Part shown: positions 1 through 12,417 of the stretch, piece after piece | Layout: the number at the start of each line of letters is the position of its first letter | How positions within the stretch are numbered: position 1 is the first letter of the stretch | Assembly (NCBI GenBank): GCA_032173965.1 | Contig: JAVUNC010000025.1 | Coordinates: forward strand, 15,142,001-15,206,000 | DNA: 64,000 nt | Reading direction: 5' to 3' | Source of the DNA: Sitta carolinensis | Lineage: Eukaryota > Chordata > Aves > Passeriformes > Sittidae | Notes under the pieces: generated by a model | Told to the model about the DNA's origin: nothing | What the model saw: only the letters and a program-made list of their open reading frames with translations | The model's database searches: none | Program-made: the position numbers and the translations under genes

Positions 1-1267
<1,267 letters not shown>

Positions 1268-1594
1268 TTAAACAAAAATCTCCTGCAGTATTCTTACAGT
1301 TTTTTCTTAGCCACAAAAAATTAGAAAGCAGGGTTATGGATAAATAACTATTATTTAATATATATTTTTAATATAAGAGAAAAACTAAACCTTTCTTTTA
1401 GTGGGATCTACTCTTCAGAAGGAGAGGTCCAGAACAGAAGAATGTAGTGTGAATTATTTTGTACATTTATTGTCTGCCCTGAAGGCCATTAGAGATAAGC
1501 AGGTAGTTTGGTTATGTAGCAGTATTGCTGTTATGTAGAAGAATGGGTTTCAAACTGCTCTGATCTCCTCAGTAAAGGAGTATGGAAAAAACAA

Positions 1595-1625
1595 AGCCCC
1601 TTTAATTTATGACATTAAAGGGGCT
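1595..1625. repeat. Perfect 12-bp inverted repeat (hairpin, 7-nt loop)
   Basis: AGCCCCTTTAAT at 1595..1606 is followed by the loop TTATGAC and its exact complement ATTAAAGGGGCT at 1614..1625. It is in the MPC1 intron, about 100-200 nt from the two micro-exon candidates on their 3' side in the transcript sense. Function is unknown. Confidence 0.85.
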
Positions 1626-1725
1626 AACACTTGGTCACCTTAACCTCCTTGTTGCAATTAAATATTCCTAGTGCATCGCTCTGGAGGTTTGCAGTGTGCC
1701 TTTCAGGTGCAGACAAAGTCATAAC

Positions 1726-1729
1726 AGTA
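1726..1729 (-). CDS. MPC1: Alternative candidate for the 4-nt MPC1 micro-exon
   Basis: On the sense strand this site reads TCTTTTTCCCTTAG, TACT, GTTATG. It has a strong pyrimidine-rich acceptor and would also encode Ser-Thr (AGT-ACT), but its donor is weak. By chance about one such AG-4nt-GT match is expected in this intron, so at most one of the two candidates is real. Confidence 0.25.
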
Positions 1730-1801
1730 CTAAGGGAAAAAGACAGCAAGTTACTGAAGCTAGGCAGAACATGAAACCAGAAATCCCCTCCCTTTTCTCA
1801 C

Positions 1802-1805
1802 CGTA
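1802..1805 (-). CDS. MPC1: Candidate 4-nt MPC1 micro-exon (preferred candidate)
   Basis: Exon 1 ends with the two bases AG and the exon at 1144..1240 starts cleanly at the His codon, so exactly 4 nt encoding the end of Ser and all of Thr are missing. On the sense strand here the sequence reads ...GAACAG, TACG, GTGAGA..., an acceptor AG, the 4 nt needed to give AGT-ACG (Ser-Thr), and a near-perfect donor. The acceptor pyrimidine tract is poor. A second candidate with a better acceptor and weaker donor is at 1726..1729. The need for 4 nt follows from reading frames; the choice of site is inference. Confidence 0.45.
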
Positions 1806-4800
1806 CTGTTCAAGTGCACCACAATTGTTTTCCATTCAAAAAGCACATGAAAGAAAGAAGAAAAAAACACATTAGTTTCTTCATAATCTTCATAGACAAA
1901 AGGTACCACAAATAGAAAACAGACTGAAGTCTGGAAGCTGTCACAGTATTAACTTAGAGTAATCTATCAGTGTTTAAAAAATCCCATTTCCCACAAGAGC
2001 TATCACTGTGACAGGTGATGGCTGCTCTTTTTCCCAGCTTCATAAAACCCCATTATGGTCAGTGGAAGACACTAAACCCTTCAGAGCACCCAAGATCCCA
2101 CTCCAACCAGTTGAAAGGATGCCAAAAGACATCGAGCTTCACCATGACAAAGCTGAACAGCTACAATTCTTCAGTGAAAGCTTTGAAGTCACTTGGAATT
2201 CTCTGTATACCTCTGTAAGTAGGACAAACCAAAGATTGCAGAGAGCTTCCTGTCACTGTGTTCGGGCCAAGTGGGGCTGTACCAAACAGCAGCTAGAACA
2301 CATTCTCAGTGATATCTGCAATTACACGTCAGTCAGGTATGGGGTTCATTTCACTGACCATCTAGGTCCCAGTTTATGGAACAACATAATGATCTATGCA
2401 CAAAAGATAGGCTACAGCACATATTTAAGATTTTTTATTATGAAGCTTTTGTAACTAAAGCTTACTAATTTTTAAACACTTTCTAATGAAGACACTGATA
2501 AGACTTAGTCTGAATTATGACTTGGAAGGAAGCATTTCATGTGAGAAATAGGCAAGCTAATAGAAAGCCTAGAACTGCTCCAGGTTGCAGAATACATTGT
2601 AGTGATCACTTCCCTCACACTGATTTCCATGGTCACAGATCATCATTTTATAAATAGCCATAGGAAGAGAACAGTCAGGTCTACTTAGGAAATCCAAGCT
2701 GGTTCAAAGTGCTGAGTCTGAATGCCCTTGACTAGTCTAACCACCTGCTTTTTGTTTTCTCTTCTACTGATCTGCAGCAACAGTTGACTGAAGTTCACAA
2801 GACAAAGGTAAACTTTAATTTTTTCATGAAACCTTAACTAAACAAGTTCAGATGTGTCTTCTGGCACCCCGATTTTGTGCCAACAGAAGTCAGCCTTAAT
2901 TTTGAAAGTGCGAGTTGTTTCCAGGGAAGTGAAAGCCTAAAATAGAATCAAACTGATACTACTTTAACAGAGCAGGCAGCTCTGGCTGAGGTCTTCCAAG
3001 GTTGTCTGGACAATCACATGGGAGCAGAACGCTTACAGTTATGGAAGAGGGCAAAGCAAGGGCACACAGACTCCTCCAGGAAACAGGCCTGCAGCCCCAA
3101 AGCTCTGCAGCAAGAGAATTGCAACAAATGCACCACACCCGATAGTGAGGACACTGCCCCATTTGCACCCATCTGTTTCTGAAGTGACTCCATTCCAAAT
3201 TAGTAGCTTCCAAGAACTAAATTCAGTCCCTTGACAAAGAAAACTAATATTTTCAGAACTGTGGACAACAACTGTTGGATTTATTCACTCAGTTTCCAAG
3301 TGTCAGTTTTCTGTATGAATGTCTAGATGTGACAAGAGGAACCCAGGGCTGTGCAATACCTTGTATCAGTACTAAGTTCATTCCAAAAAGGCTCTAGTGG
3401 GAAGGATTTAGTTTTCTAAAATTTTTGCATGTATTTTCCTCATTCTGGCAATAAGAATATGAATAGGCCAGAGACCATTCTGCAAATATAGGTAAAGTGT
3501 CACTATGTGTTTTCCCCATAAAGTGGAAAGGGCACTACCCTTCTGTAAAAAGCAGATTGTTCAGTTCTCAGAGCACACAAGACAAGCAGGTGTGTCCTTC
3601 AGTTTCTAGCATCACAGAGGACTTTAAAATAAAAAGTTCTTAGCTCCTCAGGTTTAAAGATTTACTAAAGAGAACTGAAGATCAGCTAATTTTAGTTCTA
3701 GTAGGATGCCGATTCCTCTGAAGTTTGTTTAAATTCAGAGAAAACCTGACGTGAGCTGTCTAGGAACTAAGTGCTCAGGCTTTCCAGGGAATGGAGTATC
3801 TCTATTTCAATGCCCTCTCTATTAACAGAGTCCCTACGTTTGCTTTACGGCAGAGTCATCAGAAGAGACATTTCAGAAATGCCCCATACACTGCAATGTC
3901 CATGCTTATTTTTCTGTTACCAGGAAACTTCTGGATTCCTTGGAATTCATTATGTGACAAAAGCAATTTAGGCTTCTACCACAAGAAAACGACAGCTTGT
4001 CCAGAATGTCTTCTCTCTTAAAAAGAGGCTGGAAGCTGTTTTATCAGATGTTTTTCAGAGGGTGTTTTAAATCAGTAGGATAGGAAGTAAGAGGATGAAG
4101 GATGAAGTTGCCTACTATTAGTGGCTTTGATATCACAACTATAGTGACAGCTGCCATTTTTAGAATCTTGAGAAAAAATGCAGCTTCAGGTTCACAATAC
4201 ATAGAGCCACGAGGCTTTAATATGCTAATCAGCTAGGTTTAAATTAACATTACTACTGCATTTTATAAGAAGCAGGAAAAGTCTACCTACAGCTTATGTT
4301 CTTACTATGCTCATTTTGAAGCATTAAGACACAGTTAGGGTAAATTTTTCTTTATATGATTTACAGTCACTCAGATCCATATTAATCACCACTAGAAAAA
4401 AGCCACGCATGAAACTGGCAGAACAATTAATTTTTAATGACAGTTTTTAAAACAATTTCTCCTGTTTCTTTGTGCAGGATCCAAAAGCTAACCCATGACA
4501 TAATGCAATTCTAATGCCAGGTATCTCCACCTGAGCAAAGCAGCATACATTCATTATGCTTGCTTTCATGTTTGCAGGTTATGAAGCTGAAATGGAAGCT
4601 GCTTATTCCAAGAGACATCTGCAAGTTTTGATTGCCCCAAGCCATAATAATGGAACACTTAATCCACCACTTTGGGTAACTTAAATTATTCTACTGAGGG
4701 TGAAGTAATCTAAAGCCTATCACTGGTATCCTAAACCATTATAACCATTATATATCCTTAAAATCTTTATTATAAGGATAACCATGAATTATCCTTAATT

Positions 4801-5634
4801 CACTAATTCTGACAAATAAGTTTCACTTTATAAAGCCTTGATTCCCTGCAGCGATTAGAAGCTGATTTTTAGAACAGAAACCACAGTCTCAGAGCTTTAA
4901 GGATGCTTTTGCTCCATGAGCAAAGAAGCTACTTTTTTTCAGGGCAGAGTCCAGTAGTCTGGGGAAAAAATGCAAAGAGATAACTCTCCATTTCTTCTGT
5001 GCAGAAGACAGAAAAGTCTTTTAATGACAGCTATTTACATTTTTTTAATAAACTCAACAAAAAGCCAGTAACTTAGACACATCTAGTGAGCAAGAAACAA
5101 TGACAGTGAGCTGAAAGGCCAGAGGAGCAACTGACTTTAATTCTTCATGACACACCCAGTAACAGGAGTACAAATTAAGCAGGTACCTTAGTATATATAA
5201 GGCAAAACACATTCCACCCACAATGGTGGAAACCTGTGGAATGCTCTTTTTTTGCTGCAGTACAGTCACATGTTGTTTGAAGACTAGATGAAAGACATCT
5301 GAAATGTGTTTTTTTTAAAAAAACCTTCTCAGTCTTCAGCGAGGATAGAGGTATTTCCAGTAACTGTGACAACATTAGGAAGCAGCTGTTATCACATCTG
5401 GATGTTTTTTTTCTAATTATGAAGCAGATTACTGGTTTAATGGTCATTTACATGCTTCATATGAATTCTGTTACAATTAACTAAATGTAAACACTAATAT
5501 GCATCTATCCAGCTTACATGGCATTTTCAAGGCTCTGTTTTGCTTAAAGGTTGTTCTCTCCCTTGTCATATTTTTGTCCCACTGATTCTGTGTATTTTGA
5601 TTTTGTGAATGCCAAATAAATTGGGCAAACTTTC

Positions 5635-5765
5635 CAGTGCCTCACCAACCTCACAGTAAAGCACTTCTTCCTAATATCTAATCTAAATCTATTCTGAAGT
5701 TTAAGGCTTTACTGCACCTTTATATTGTAATCCCTCGTCCATGCAGCCTTACACCATCTCCTGCT
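5635..5765 (-). mobile_element. CR1 LINE fragment, antisense
   Basis: The plus strand reads like the reverse complement of a CR1 3' region: 'gtgcctcaccaacctcacag' followed by 'cttcttcctaatatctaatc' and 'taaatctattctgaagtt', then a diverged 'ccctcgtcc'. These phrases are characteristic of chicken-type CR1 elements. It is truncated and non-coding. Boundaries are approximate. Confidence 0.7.
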
Positions 5766-6239
5766 ACTTTAACCACGACAAGTTGTGTGAGTGAGTGTTT
5801 CTCAGATAAAGAGATGTCCTCCTACACGCTTGCTCAACATCAAAGAGTTGCAATAGATGTAGATAAAACAGTAAGCAATAGTGAAAAGTTACTCAACCAC
5901 CTTTATTAGAAGAGACCGTTTTTATTTGTTTAGTTTGTCAAACAGCCTGTCAGCCAGAGAAACTGCAGCCTGCCTACTCGGGACTGTTCCTGCACAGTGG
6001 TTCACCAAGATGAAGTATGACAAGCTGCTCTTTAAGGCAGCCTCGTAGTTTCAGCCCAGAGTGCCATATCCCTGACCACAGCACGAAGACAAAGCCTGAC
6101 AGAAGCACCGAGCTGTCTGGGAGGCGCCTTAAACCACATTCCCACGACAGCGCGGCTCTCCCCGAGCCTTTGGAAACAGATACCCACTACACGTCCTCAG
6201 AGACTCAGCTGACGCCGCTCTTCACCCTGCACCCGTGAC

Positions 6240-6632
6240 GGAGCTCGCCGGACGGGCAGAGCCCGGCCCGTCCTGCCCTCGGGAACGCTCAGCCCGTCCC
6301 GCCCGCGGGCAGAGCCCGGCCGGCCCGGCCCGCCCGCGGCAGAGCCCGCCCGGCCCGGCCCGCCCGCGGGCAGAGCCCGGCCCGCCGGCCCGCCCGGGGC
6401 AGAGCCCGGCCCGCCCGCCCGCGGGCAGAGCCCGGCCCGTCCCGCCCGCGGGCAGAGCCCGGCCCGTCCCGCCCGCGGGCAGAGCCCGGCCCGTCCTGCC
6501 CTCGGGAACGCTCAGCCCGTCCCGCCCGCGGGCAGAGCCCGGCCCGGCCCGTCCCGCCCGCGGGCAGAGCCCGGCCCGGCCCGGCCCGCCCGCGGGCAGA
6601 GCCCGGCCCGGCCCGTCCCGCCCGCGGCTGCC
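6240..6632. repeat. GC-rich minisatellite in MPC1 intron 1 (unit about 26-30 nt)
   Basis: About 11 copies of a unit built on GGGCAGAGCCCGGCC followed by CGTCCCGCCCGC or shortened variants. A longer composite unit containing CTCGGGAACGCTCAGCCC occurs twice, near 6280 and 6502, which points to higher-order duplication. The minus (transcribed sense) strand carries many runs of three or more G. Open frames crossing this array are low-complexity Pro/Arg/Ala/Gly artefacts. Confidence 0.9.
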
Positions 6633-6897
6633 GGGGAAGGGCAAGGGGCCGCGGCGGCTCCAAAGCGCAACGCGTCCCTTCAAGGTCAAGGCCGGTGCCA
6701 GCCCCGACCGCCCCCGCGGGCGACAAGGGCAACGACGGGACCGCGGCACCTCGCCACCTCCTCCCCTCGCCCAGCCGCCGCCGAGGGCGAGCTCGCCAGG
6801 GGTCAACCGGTGCCGCCCGCCCCCGAGGCTGCGGGGCACCGCGGGGGCCGGGGACCGCACGCTGGCTCGGCTATGACGCCCCCCGCGCGGCGCTCAC

Positions 6898-6968
6898 CTC
6901 ATCAGGTAGTCCCTGAACTCCTTGCTGCGCACATAGTCCACGGCCTTGCGGCCCAGCGCGGCCGCCAT
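6898..6968 (-). CDS. MPC1: MPC1 first coding exon with start codon
   Basis: The exon encodes 23 complete residues, MAAALGRKAVDYVRSKEFRD then YLM, plus two bases (AG) of the next codon, and is followed by a consensus donor GTGAGC. The start codon lies in a good context (G at -3 and +4). It sits in the middle of a CpG island. The sequence is the N-terminus of mitochondrial pyruvate carrier 1: a short amphipathic segment rich in Arg and Lys preceding the conserved HFWGP motif. Exon 1 ends in phase 2, and the family has Ser-Thr between YLM and HFWGP. The gene reads leftwards, away from RPS6KA2. This is the only ATG in a suitable frame before the donor, so the start is secure. Confidence 0.94.
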
Positions 6969-7330
6969 GGCGTCCCGGCGGCTGTGAGGGGGAGCGCCCG
7001 CCTGGCCCGGCCCGGCCGCCTCGCGCCGCCGCCGCCGCCGCTGACGAGCGCCCCGCACGGCGCGCGCCGCCCGCTTTACGGCAGCGCCGCGCGCCCGCCG
7101 CCCATTGGCCGCCGCGGCCCCGCCCCCCGCGCGCGCCCGGCCCGCGGGCACGGCCCCGAGGGGAGGGGGGCGGGCCGTAAAGCAGCGCGGCGGCGGAGCG
7201 ACGCAAAAGCGCGGGGGGCGTCGAGCCGGCGGCGCGCGTGCCAGCGTCGCGCGGCGGCTCCGCGGGCCGCCATTGGCTGAGGGGCCGCGGCAGGTGGCTC
7301 CCCATTGGTGCGCGCCGCCCCCCGCCCCGC
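6969..7330 (-). promoter_or_regulatory. MPC1 5' UTR and core promoter with three CCAAT boxes
   Basis: Upstream of the MPC1 start codon there are three ATTGG motifs on the plus strand, i.e. CCAAT boxes in the sense of MPC1, at 7104..7108, 7272..7276 and 7304..7308. These are canonical NF-Y sites, and the last two are spaced 32 bp apart. There is no convincing TATA box, and many GC boxes are present. The transcription start is not determined but is likely in the 6990..7090 stretch, just downstream of the first CCAAT box. The island could also fire rightwards, but no plus-strand gene is seen. Confidence 0.6.
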
Positions 7331-7410
7331 GCGTGGCTCCGCCCACGGTGGCGCGAGCGGGCGTTGGGGGGAGTGAGGGGGAGCCGTGAGGGCGGCGGGG
7401 AGCGGGGCGG

Positions 7411-8020
7411 GCTGGGATGGGCGGGAGGGGAGCGTTCGTGTGTGGAGACATTGGAAACACGCGCGACACGCTGGGATGGGCGGGAGGGGAGCGTTCGTGT
7501 GTGGAGACATTGGAAACACACGGACGCGCTGGGATGGGCGGGAGGGGAGCGTTCGTGTGTGGAGACATTGGAAACACACGGGACACGCTGGGATGGGCGA
7601 GTTTCGTGTGTGGAGACATTGGAAACCCACGGGACACTGGGATGGGCGAGTGTTCGTGTGTGGAGACATTGCAAACACACGGACACGCTGGGATGGGCGA
7701 GTGTTCCTGTCTGGAGACATTGCAAACCCACGGGACACGCTGGGATGGGCGGGAGGGAGTTTTGTGTGGAGACGTTGGAAACCCACGGGACACGCTGGCT
7801 GGGCGAATGTTCCTGTCTGGAAACATTCCCAACCCACTGGACACGCTGAGCTGGGCGAGCGTGGAGTGTTCCTGTCTGGAAACATTCCCAACCCACTGGA
7901 CACGCTGAGCTGGGCGAGCGTGGAGTGTTCCTGTCTGGAAACATTCCCAACCCACTGGACATGCGGAGCTGGGCGAGTGTTCGTGTCTGGAAACATTCCC
8001 AACCCACGGGACGCGTCCCT
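7411..8020. repeat. Minisatellite upstream of MPC1 (unit 49-59 nt, about 11-12 copies)
   Basis: Units begin at about 7411, 7470, 7528, 7587, 7636, 7687, 7739, 7794, 7845, 7904 and 7963. Two subfamilies are visible: proximal units carry GTGTGGAGACATTGGAAACA, distal ones CTGTCTGGAAACATTCCCAA. The units starting at 7845 and 7904 are nearly identical over 59 nt, indicating recent expansion. The array lacks stop codons in several frames on both strands, which produces false open frames of up to about 378 codons. It begins some 440 nt upstream of the MPC1 start codon. Confidence 0.92.
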
Positions 8021-8036
8021 GTGTCGCCCGCTCTCG

Positions 8037-8112
8037 GTGACCCTGCCTCGGCAGGGTAGCCGGACTAAATGATCTCCCCTTACAACCCCAGTTATCCTGT
8101 GATTCTCTGATA
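8037..8112 (+). mobile_element. CR1 LINE 3' end, plus orientation
   Basis: The stretch GACCCTGCCTCGGCAGGG, then 'ggactaaatgatctcc', 'acaacccc' and a terminal 'cctgtgattctctgata' follow the CR1 3' end, which normally ends in repeats of ATTCTRTGA. Only the tail survives. It directly abuts the minisatellite on its left and a simple repeat on its right. Confidence 0.75.
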
Positions 8113-8196
8113 AAAGAGAATTAAATTCTCTTAGAATTACATTCTCTTAGAATTAAATTCTCTTACAATTAAATTCTCTTCAAATAGAGAATTTTA
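8106..8196. repeat. AT-rich short tandem repeat (unit about 15 nt)
   Basis: AATTAAATTCTCTTA-type units are repeated about five times with small changes, ending in a partly inverted AGAGAATTTTAAT. It may have grown from the CR1 tail immediately to the left. Confidence 0.7.
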
Positions 8197-8199
8197 ATG

Positions 8200-11100
8200 A
8201 AGTAAAATTCCTCAAGTAATTTTAGTTGGAATGGTCTAAGATCCCGTCTTTCACCAGCACTTTCTGTTTCATACCTGAGCAGAGGTTACTTGCGTAGAAG
8301 GGAAGATAAACTCTGACCTTGCTAATACTATCTCTAGAAAACGTGAGCCATACAAATAAATTCTTATATCTTTGCTGAGTGCACTAGAGATAGTGAAAAG
8401 GGATGTTTATCTCCTGTGCTTTCCAAAGCCTTGCAGCCTCGGTTTTTAAGGTCCGGAGCTGGGCTGAGAGTGCAGCGCTCTGCAAGAAGCTCTGAACGCT
8501 GTGGCTGCCTTGTTCCCTTCTGTTTCCCTCTTCCCTGGAGGATCTCAGGTTAAAAAACAAAACGAAACAAAAAACACAAACAAAAAAAGCTAAAACCAAA
8601 ATCCATAAAACCCCACAAAGCACACGCACCAAACCCAAAATGCTCAAAAAAATGTACAAAAAAATTCCAACTAAAAGCTTCTCTTCACACTTCTTCCCTC
8701 ATTGCATGCTTAGCGAGCAGCAGGTTTGAGGAAAAGCGTTGGGTAACCTCTCCTTCTATATATATTCATCTCATATGACACCCCACAACAACGCCTCGCC
8801 GTGCTGTGTGAGTGGAAGAATTTTAATCCCCTTGGCATATTGCATTATGAAAAGCCAAAATGTAGCCCAGCATATTTCTGTGGACTTTTAAACTCCTGTT
8901 TAAAAGCAGCAATGCGAATCTGAACGAGAGCTCAAGGAATCATTTATTCCAGTTGATTCAACCTGCACTGACACATGGAAAATCAGTCCTGTATGTTCAA
9001 ACAAAATCCTCATGTGGCAGGATTCTACATATCCTAGATGGCCAGGCTCAGTCATTAATGTTACAGCTACAGTTACAGAACTCATTTTTAGCCTTACATA
9101 ATAAGGCTGAAAATGTAGTCTTATTCTCCTTTACTGAAAATTTGTAATTTTTTTTTTTCTCAACAACTCCATGTAGGGAGCAAAACAATGATCTGTCTGC
9201 TTTGGGAGGCATTGTTCTGTCTTTCTTCCTGGAGTAAACAAGTTCTTTAAGTCTTTTCCCACAGGCTGTACCTATTAGATTTTTTTAACCTTTTGTCTAC
9301 TCCATTTGTGTTTAGCTTTCTTAAGGCATAGCCAAGGGTCCCCATGTTTCAGGCAAAACCTTACCAGCAGTGCAGTACTCTTTTCCAGTTTTGAGAGCAT
9401 CTCACTTCTTCTTTTTTTTTTTTTTTTTTTTTTTGTTTTCAAAGTAGTTAATGGAAAAATCATTAACATGTCCAGAAGAAAGCAGTTCCACATGACAGGC
9501 TCTACCAGTTATGCAACAAAACCTGCTAGCAAGGATTTGAAGTTTGCTTTTGTTCTGCGTGTATTTATAGTGCTTTTATTTGCATATGATTTTTAGGCTT
9601 TTTGTAAGGATATCAAAAACTGTACAAAAGATCTCCTTAATGTATCCATAGCTTTTCTTTTACCCCTTTTAGCCTGTTCAATAAAGAAATTAGATTGGAT
9701 TTGACATGAGTTGCTCTTGTGAAGTCCATGTTAGAGGTGTACTTTTGAGCATGTTGTTCCCTTAGTGAACATTAACTGGAAGTTTAATAAATTATTGAAG
9801 CAAGTTTTTCTTTGTGGTGTTTTTTGGTTTGGTTTAGTTTTTTTAATGTCAAAATTATTTGACTTATAATTTGCAGAGTTTTTGTGAACCCTTTCTCTTC
9901 AGGCATGTGCTCTTCTCCAGCACCCTGTCCTTCCATGACCTGGAGGAAAATCACTGATCATCTCAAACTGATAATTTCAAGTTGCTTCTGTGAGGCCCTG
10001 GTAGATTTCAGAGCAAGTTTCATTAGGTTTTGCCACACATTTTTTTTTTTTTTTTTCTAAAAGATAATCCACCTGGTTTTTTCCTAGTCTGAACTATGTT
10101 GTCATCCCAGAACTGCACCTCAGGAATTAATACTTCTTGACCTCAGTGGATTCAGATGCAGCTGGTGAGTGAAGCAGCCTGCAATATTTCTCATTTTCAG
10201 GCGTCTCCTGCCTTCCTCTTGCAGGCACATGCATGTTGGTGTTCTACCTGCCTGGCAATAATGGATATTGCAGAGCCACCTACTAATCCTATGCAATAGT
10301 TAAATTTTACAATAAAGTCAGTGCAAAAGGATGTATCTAATACAATTCTTAACAGATGTCTTGGGGGGGAAAGGCTGGTGCCTTTTCCCATCTGTGAAAA
10401 GAACTGCAACAAAACATTATTTGGAATGTCGCTTGATGGACAAGGCAACAACAATTAAAGAAGTTGTTGAAGAAACTGTGACTTCAAGACTGAAGGGGTT
10501 AATATTCCCCTGCTGTGGTAGCTCCAAAGTTGCAGAAAAAGGTGAAGAAAAGATACACAGCTTGGACAGTCTTCCTATATCTTGTGAGGAAATACCTGTT
10601 CATTAAAAAGGGCAGAAATCCCAGGGTAGATAGACGAGATTGACTATAGCCACTGACTTTGAATCAGCTGCAATCTCAAAGTGAGCCCAGTGAGAGCACA
10701 GCTTGATGTGACACTTGCATTTCTCTGCATCTTTGATTATGGATACATCATCCCTGCATGCTGGCATGGTGCTTGAGCAGTTTTATTCCATGTGGAGCAC
10801 GCAGCAGTAACTAAGTAGATTGAACACCTGAGAATGCTAAGAAGGGAGTTTGTGTTACAGAAATAATGAGTAACGTCTTTAAAATGCATGCTCAGTGCTG
10901 ACACGTTTGTGAAGGAATCCTAGTAGAAATGTAACTTTAGTATCAGTCTAAAGAAAACTGAAATAAATGCCTAAAAACTAAGTAACCCAAGAAGAAGCTA
11001 TACCTCTTTTTAAAAAGCACTTTCTGAAATTCAGAAGTACTTGGTGGTGAAAAATACAGCTGCAGCTTCTAGAGGTGACACTTGTCACTGTGACCGACCG

Positions 11101-11970
11101 TGGAGCACACACTTTCACAAAATCAGCATATATAATTTGAGAGATCCACAGTTTCTGTGTAAAACCTGATCAGTTAGGATAAATTAGGACATTATGGAGC
11201 TAGAGGCGTTTCATCTGCAGTTCTGGCAGGATCTGGAGTAGGATCAAACAGCAAAATTAAACATATATTTCCAGCTGAAGCCCTGCAAATTAGACAATGG
11301 TCTTACAAAACCACTAGAAAAAGACCCTCCTCTGTGGATGGCCAAAAGAACGCTATGATGTGGGCATTGCAGTGGACAGTCAAGAAGTGAAAAGTAAAAA
11401 AGATGCAGAATGTGTCTGGAAAAAATGTTGATTGCCAAGACATAAATATTGGCAAATTAGCAGCTATTGGAATTACCAACGATTGTAGGCTAGCCAAGCA
11501 ATAACTGGGCAGCAGGAACTAAAGAAGAGTGCTACCTATAAAAACGAAAAATGAAAGTATTTTGTCAGCATAGAAGACAATCATTTCAGGCAGTTGTTGC
11601 AATTATCACTGCTTTTCCTGCCTTATGTGCAGAAAGGCCTGTCTGTCATGGTTAGATTGCAGCTGGGTGGGGCTGAACGCTGAAGCTTTCATTAGCACAG
11701 TTATTCCTGTTATTATAAACTCGCTAGGTAGAAACCAGGCAAGCTCCTGGCTCTGGTCTTTATCACAAACAAGCTAGTCCTGTGCTGTGAAAAGCTGTCA
11801 TGTCCAAAATCGTATAGACCAGGGGAGGCAGAGGACAGCAGTCTGGCAGAGAAGCAGCTGGGTTTGTAGCAGGGCTGTCCTTTTTATCCCTGCCTGAGAA
11901 GCAGCCTGCAGGGTTGGAGGACACTGCTCAAGGGTAGGGCAGCTCCTCACTGCTGAGCTCACTGCCAGCA
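8200..11970. other. Intergenic DNA without recognised genes
   Basis: This is AT-rich sequence with low-complexity islands: an A/C-rich stretch around 8545..8665 and poly-T runs near 9412..9434 and 10041..10058. A plus-strand AATAAA is present near 9681. Several open frames of 60-90 codons on both strands show no domain or codon pattern I recognise. I see no supportable gene. Confidence 0.6.
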
Positions 11971-11984
11971 CCAAACCAACCTGA

Positions 11985-12130
11985 ACAAAACAAAAAAACC
12001 CACAAACAACAAACAAACAAACAACACCACCCCCAAAACAAACAAACAAACAAAACCCCCAAAAAACCAAAACAAAAAACAAACAAACAAAAAAACAAAA
12101 GCAAACAAACAAACAAAAAAAAACCCCAAA
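11985..12130. repeat. (CAAA)n-like simple repeat
   Basis: AAAC and AAAAC units such as AAACAAACAAACAAAC alternate with short C runs over about 145 bp. Open frames on the minus strand here, rich in Cys, Phe, Val and Leu, are products of this repeat. Confidence 0.88.
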
Positions 12131-12417
12131 CAATAACTTCCCTGCTTAAACTTTGTAAGGGCAAGTTTTCTCCTGGGATTTTTTTTTTTTTTTTCCCTAG
12201 AAGTCAACCAGCTGTAGATGAAGGAGCCCCCCTGCATGAGTTGCACTGCATTCCTACAGTGCAGCTGCAGGAAGGAGCCTTTACGTGACGAGACTGCTTT
12301 CAGTCCTCAATTAGTCAGCGTGGTAAAAGAGACAGACAAAATTAACTGAAATTGCATAAGCCAGCTCCCTACTGAGATATGTGTACTGATGGGTGTTTTA
12401 CTGTCATGAAGACTCAT

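Larger units (their letters stand above)
6235..7430. promoter_or_regulatory. CpG island covering the MPC1 promoter, exon 1 and start of intron 1
   Basis: The base composition changes abruptly from AT-rich flanks to more than about 1 kb of very GC- and CpG-rich DNA, with MPC1 exon 1 at 6898..6968 near its centre. Such islands mark constitutive vertebrate promoters. The island contains a minisatellite (6240..6632) on the intron side and merges at the other side into a second minisatellite (7411..8020). CpG content was judged by eye. Confidence 0.85.

Noticed and set aside
6222..6876. Open frames of about 212 codons on both strands rich in Pro, Arg, Gly and Ala
   Set aside because: GC-rich minisatellite lacks stop codons; low-complexity composition in every frame.
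6871..8007. Minus-strand open frames of 308-378 codons and plus-strand frames of about 160-230 codons
   Set aside because: They run across the 49-59 nt minisatellite and the CpG island in several frames at once on both strands; the repeated peptide units are translations of the repeat. Only the 71 coding nt of MPC1 exon 1 at 6898..6968 are real.
10331..10606. 91-codon plus-strand frame as a small gene
   Set aside because: No recognised domain, no CpG promoter and no conserved neighbour; isolated chance frame.
11798..12246. Minus-strand frames rich in Cys, Phe, Val, Leu that look like membrane proteins
   Set aside because: Produced by the reverse complement of the (CAAA)n repeat.
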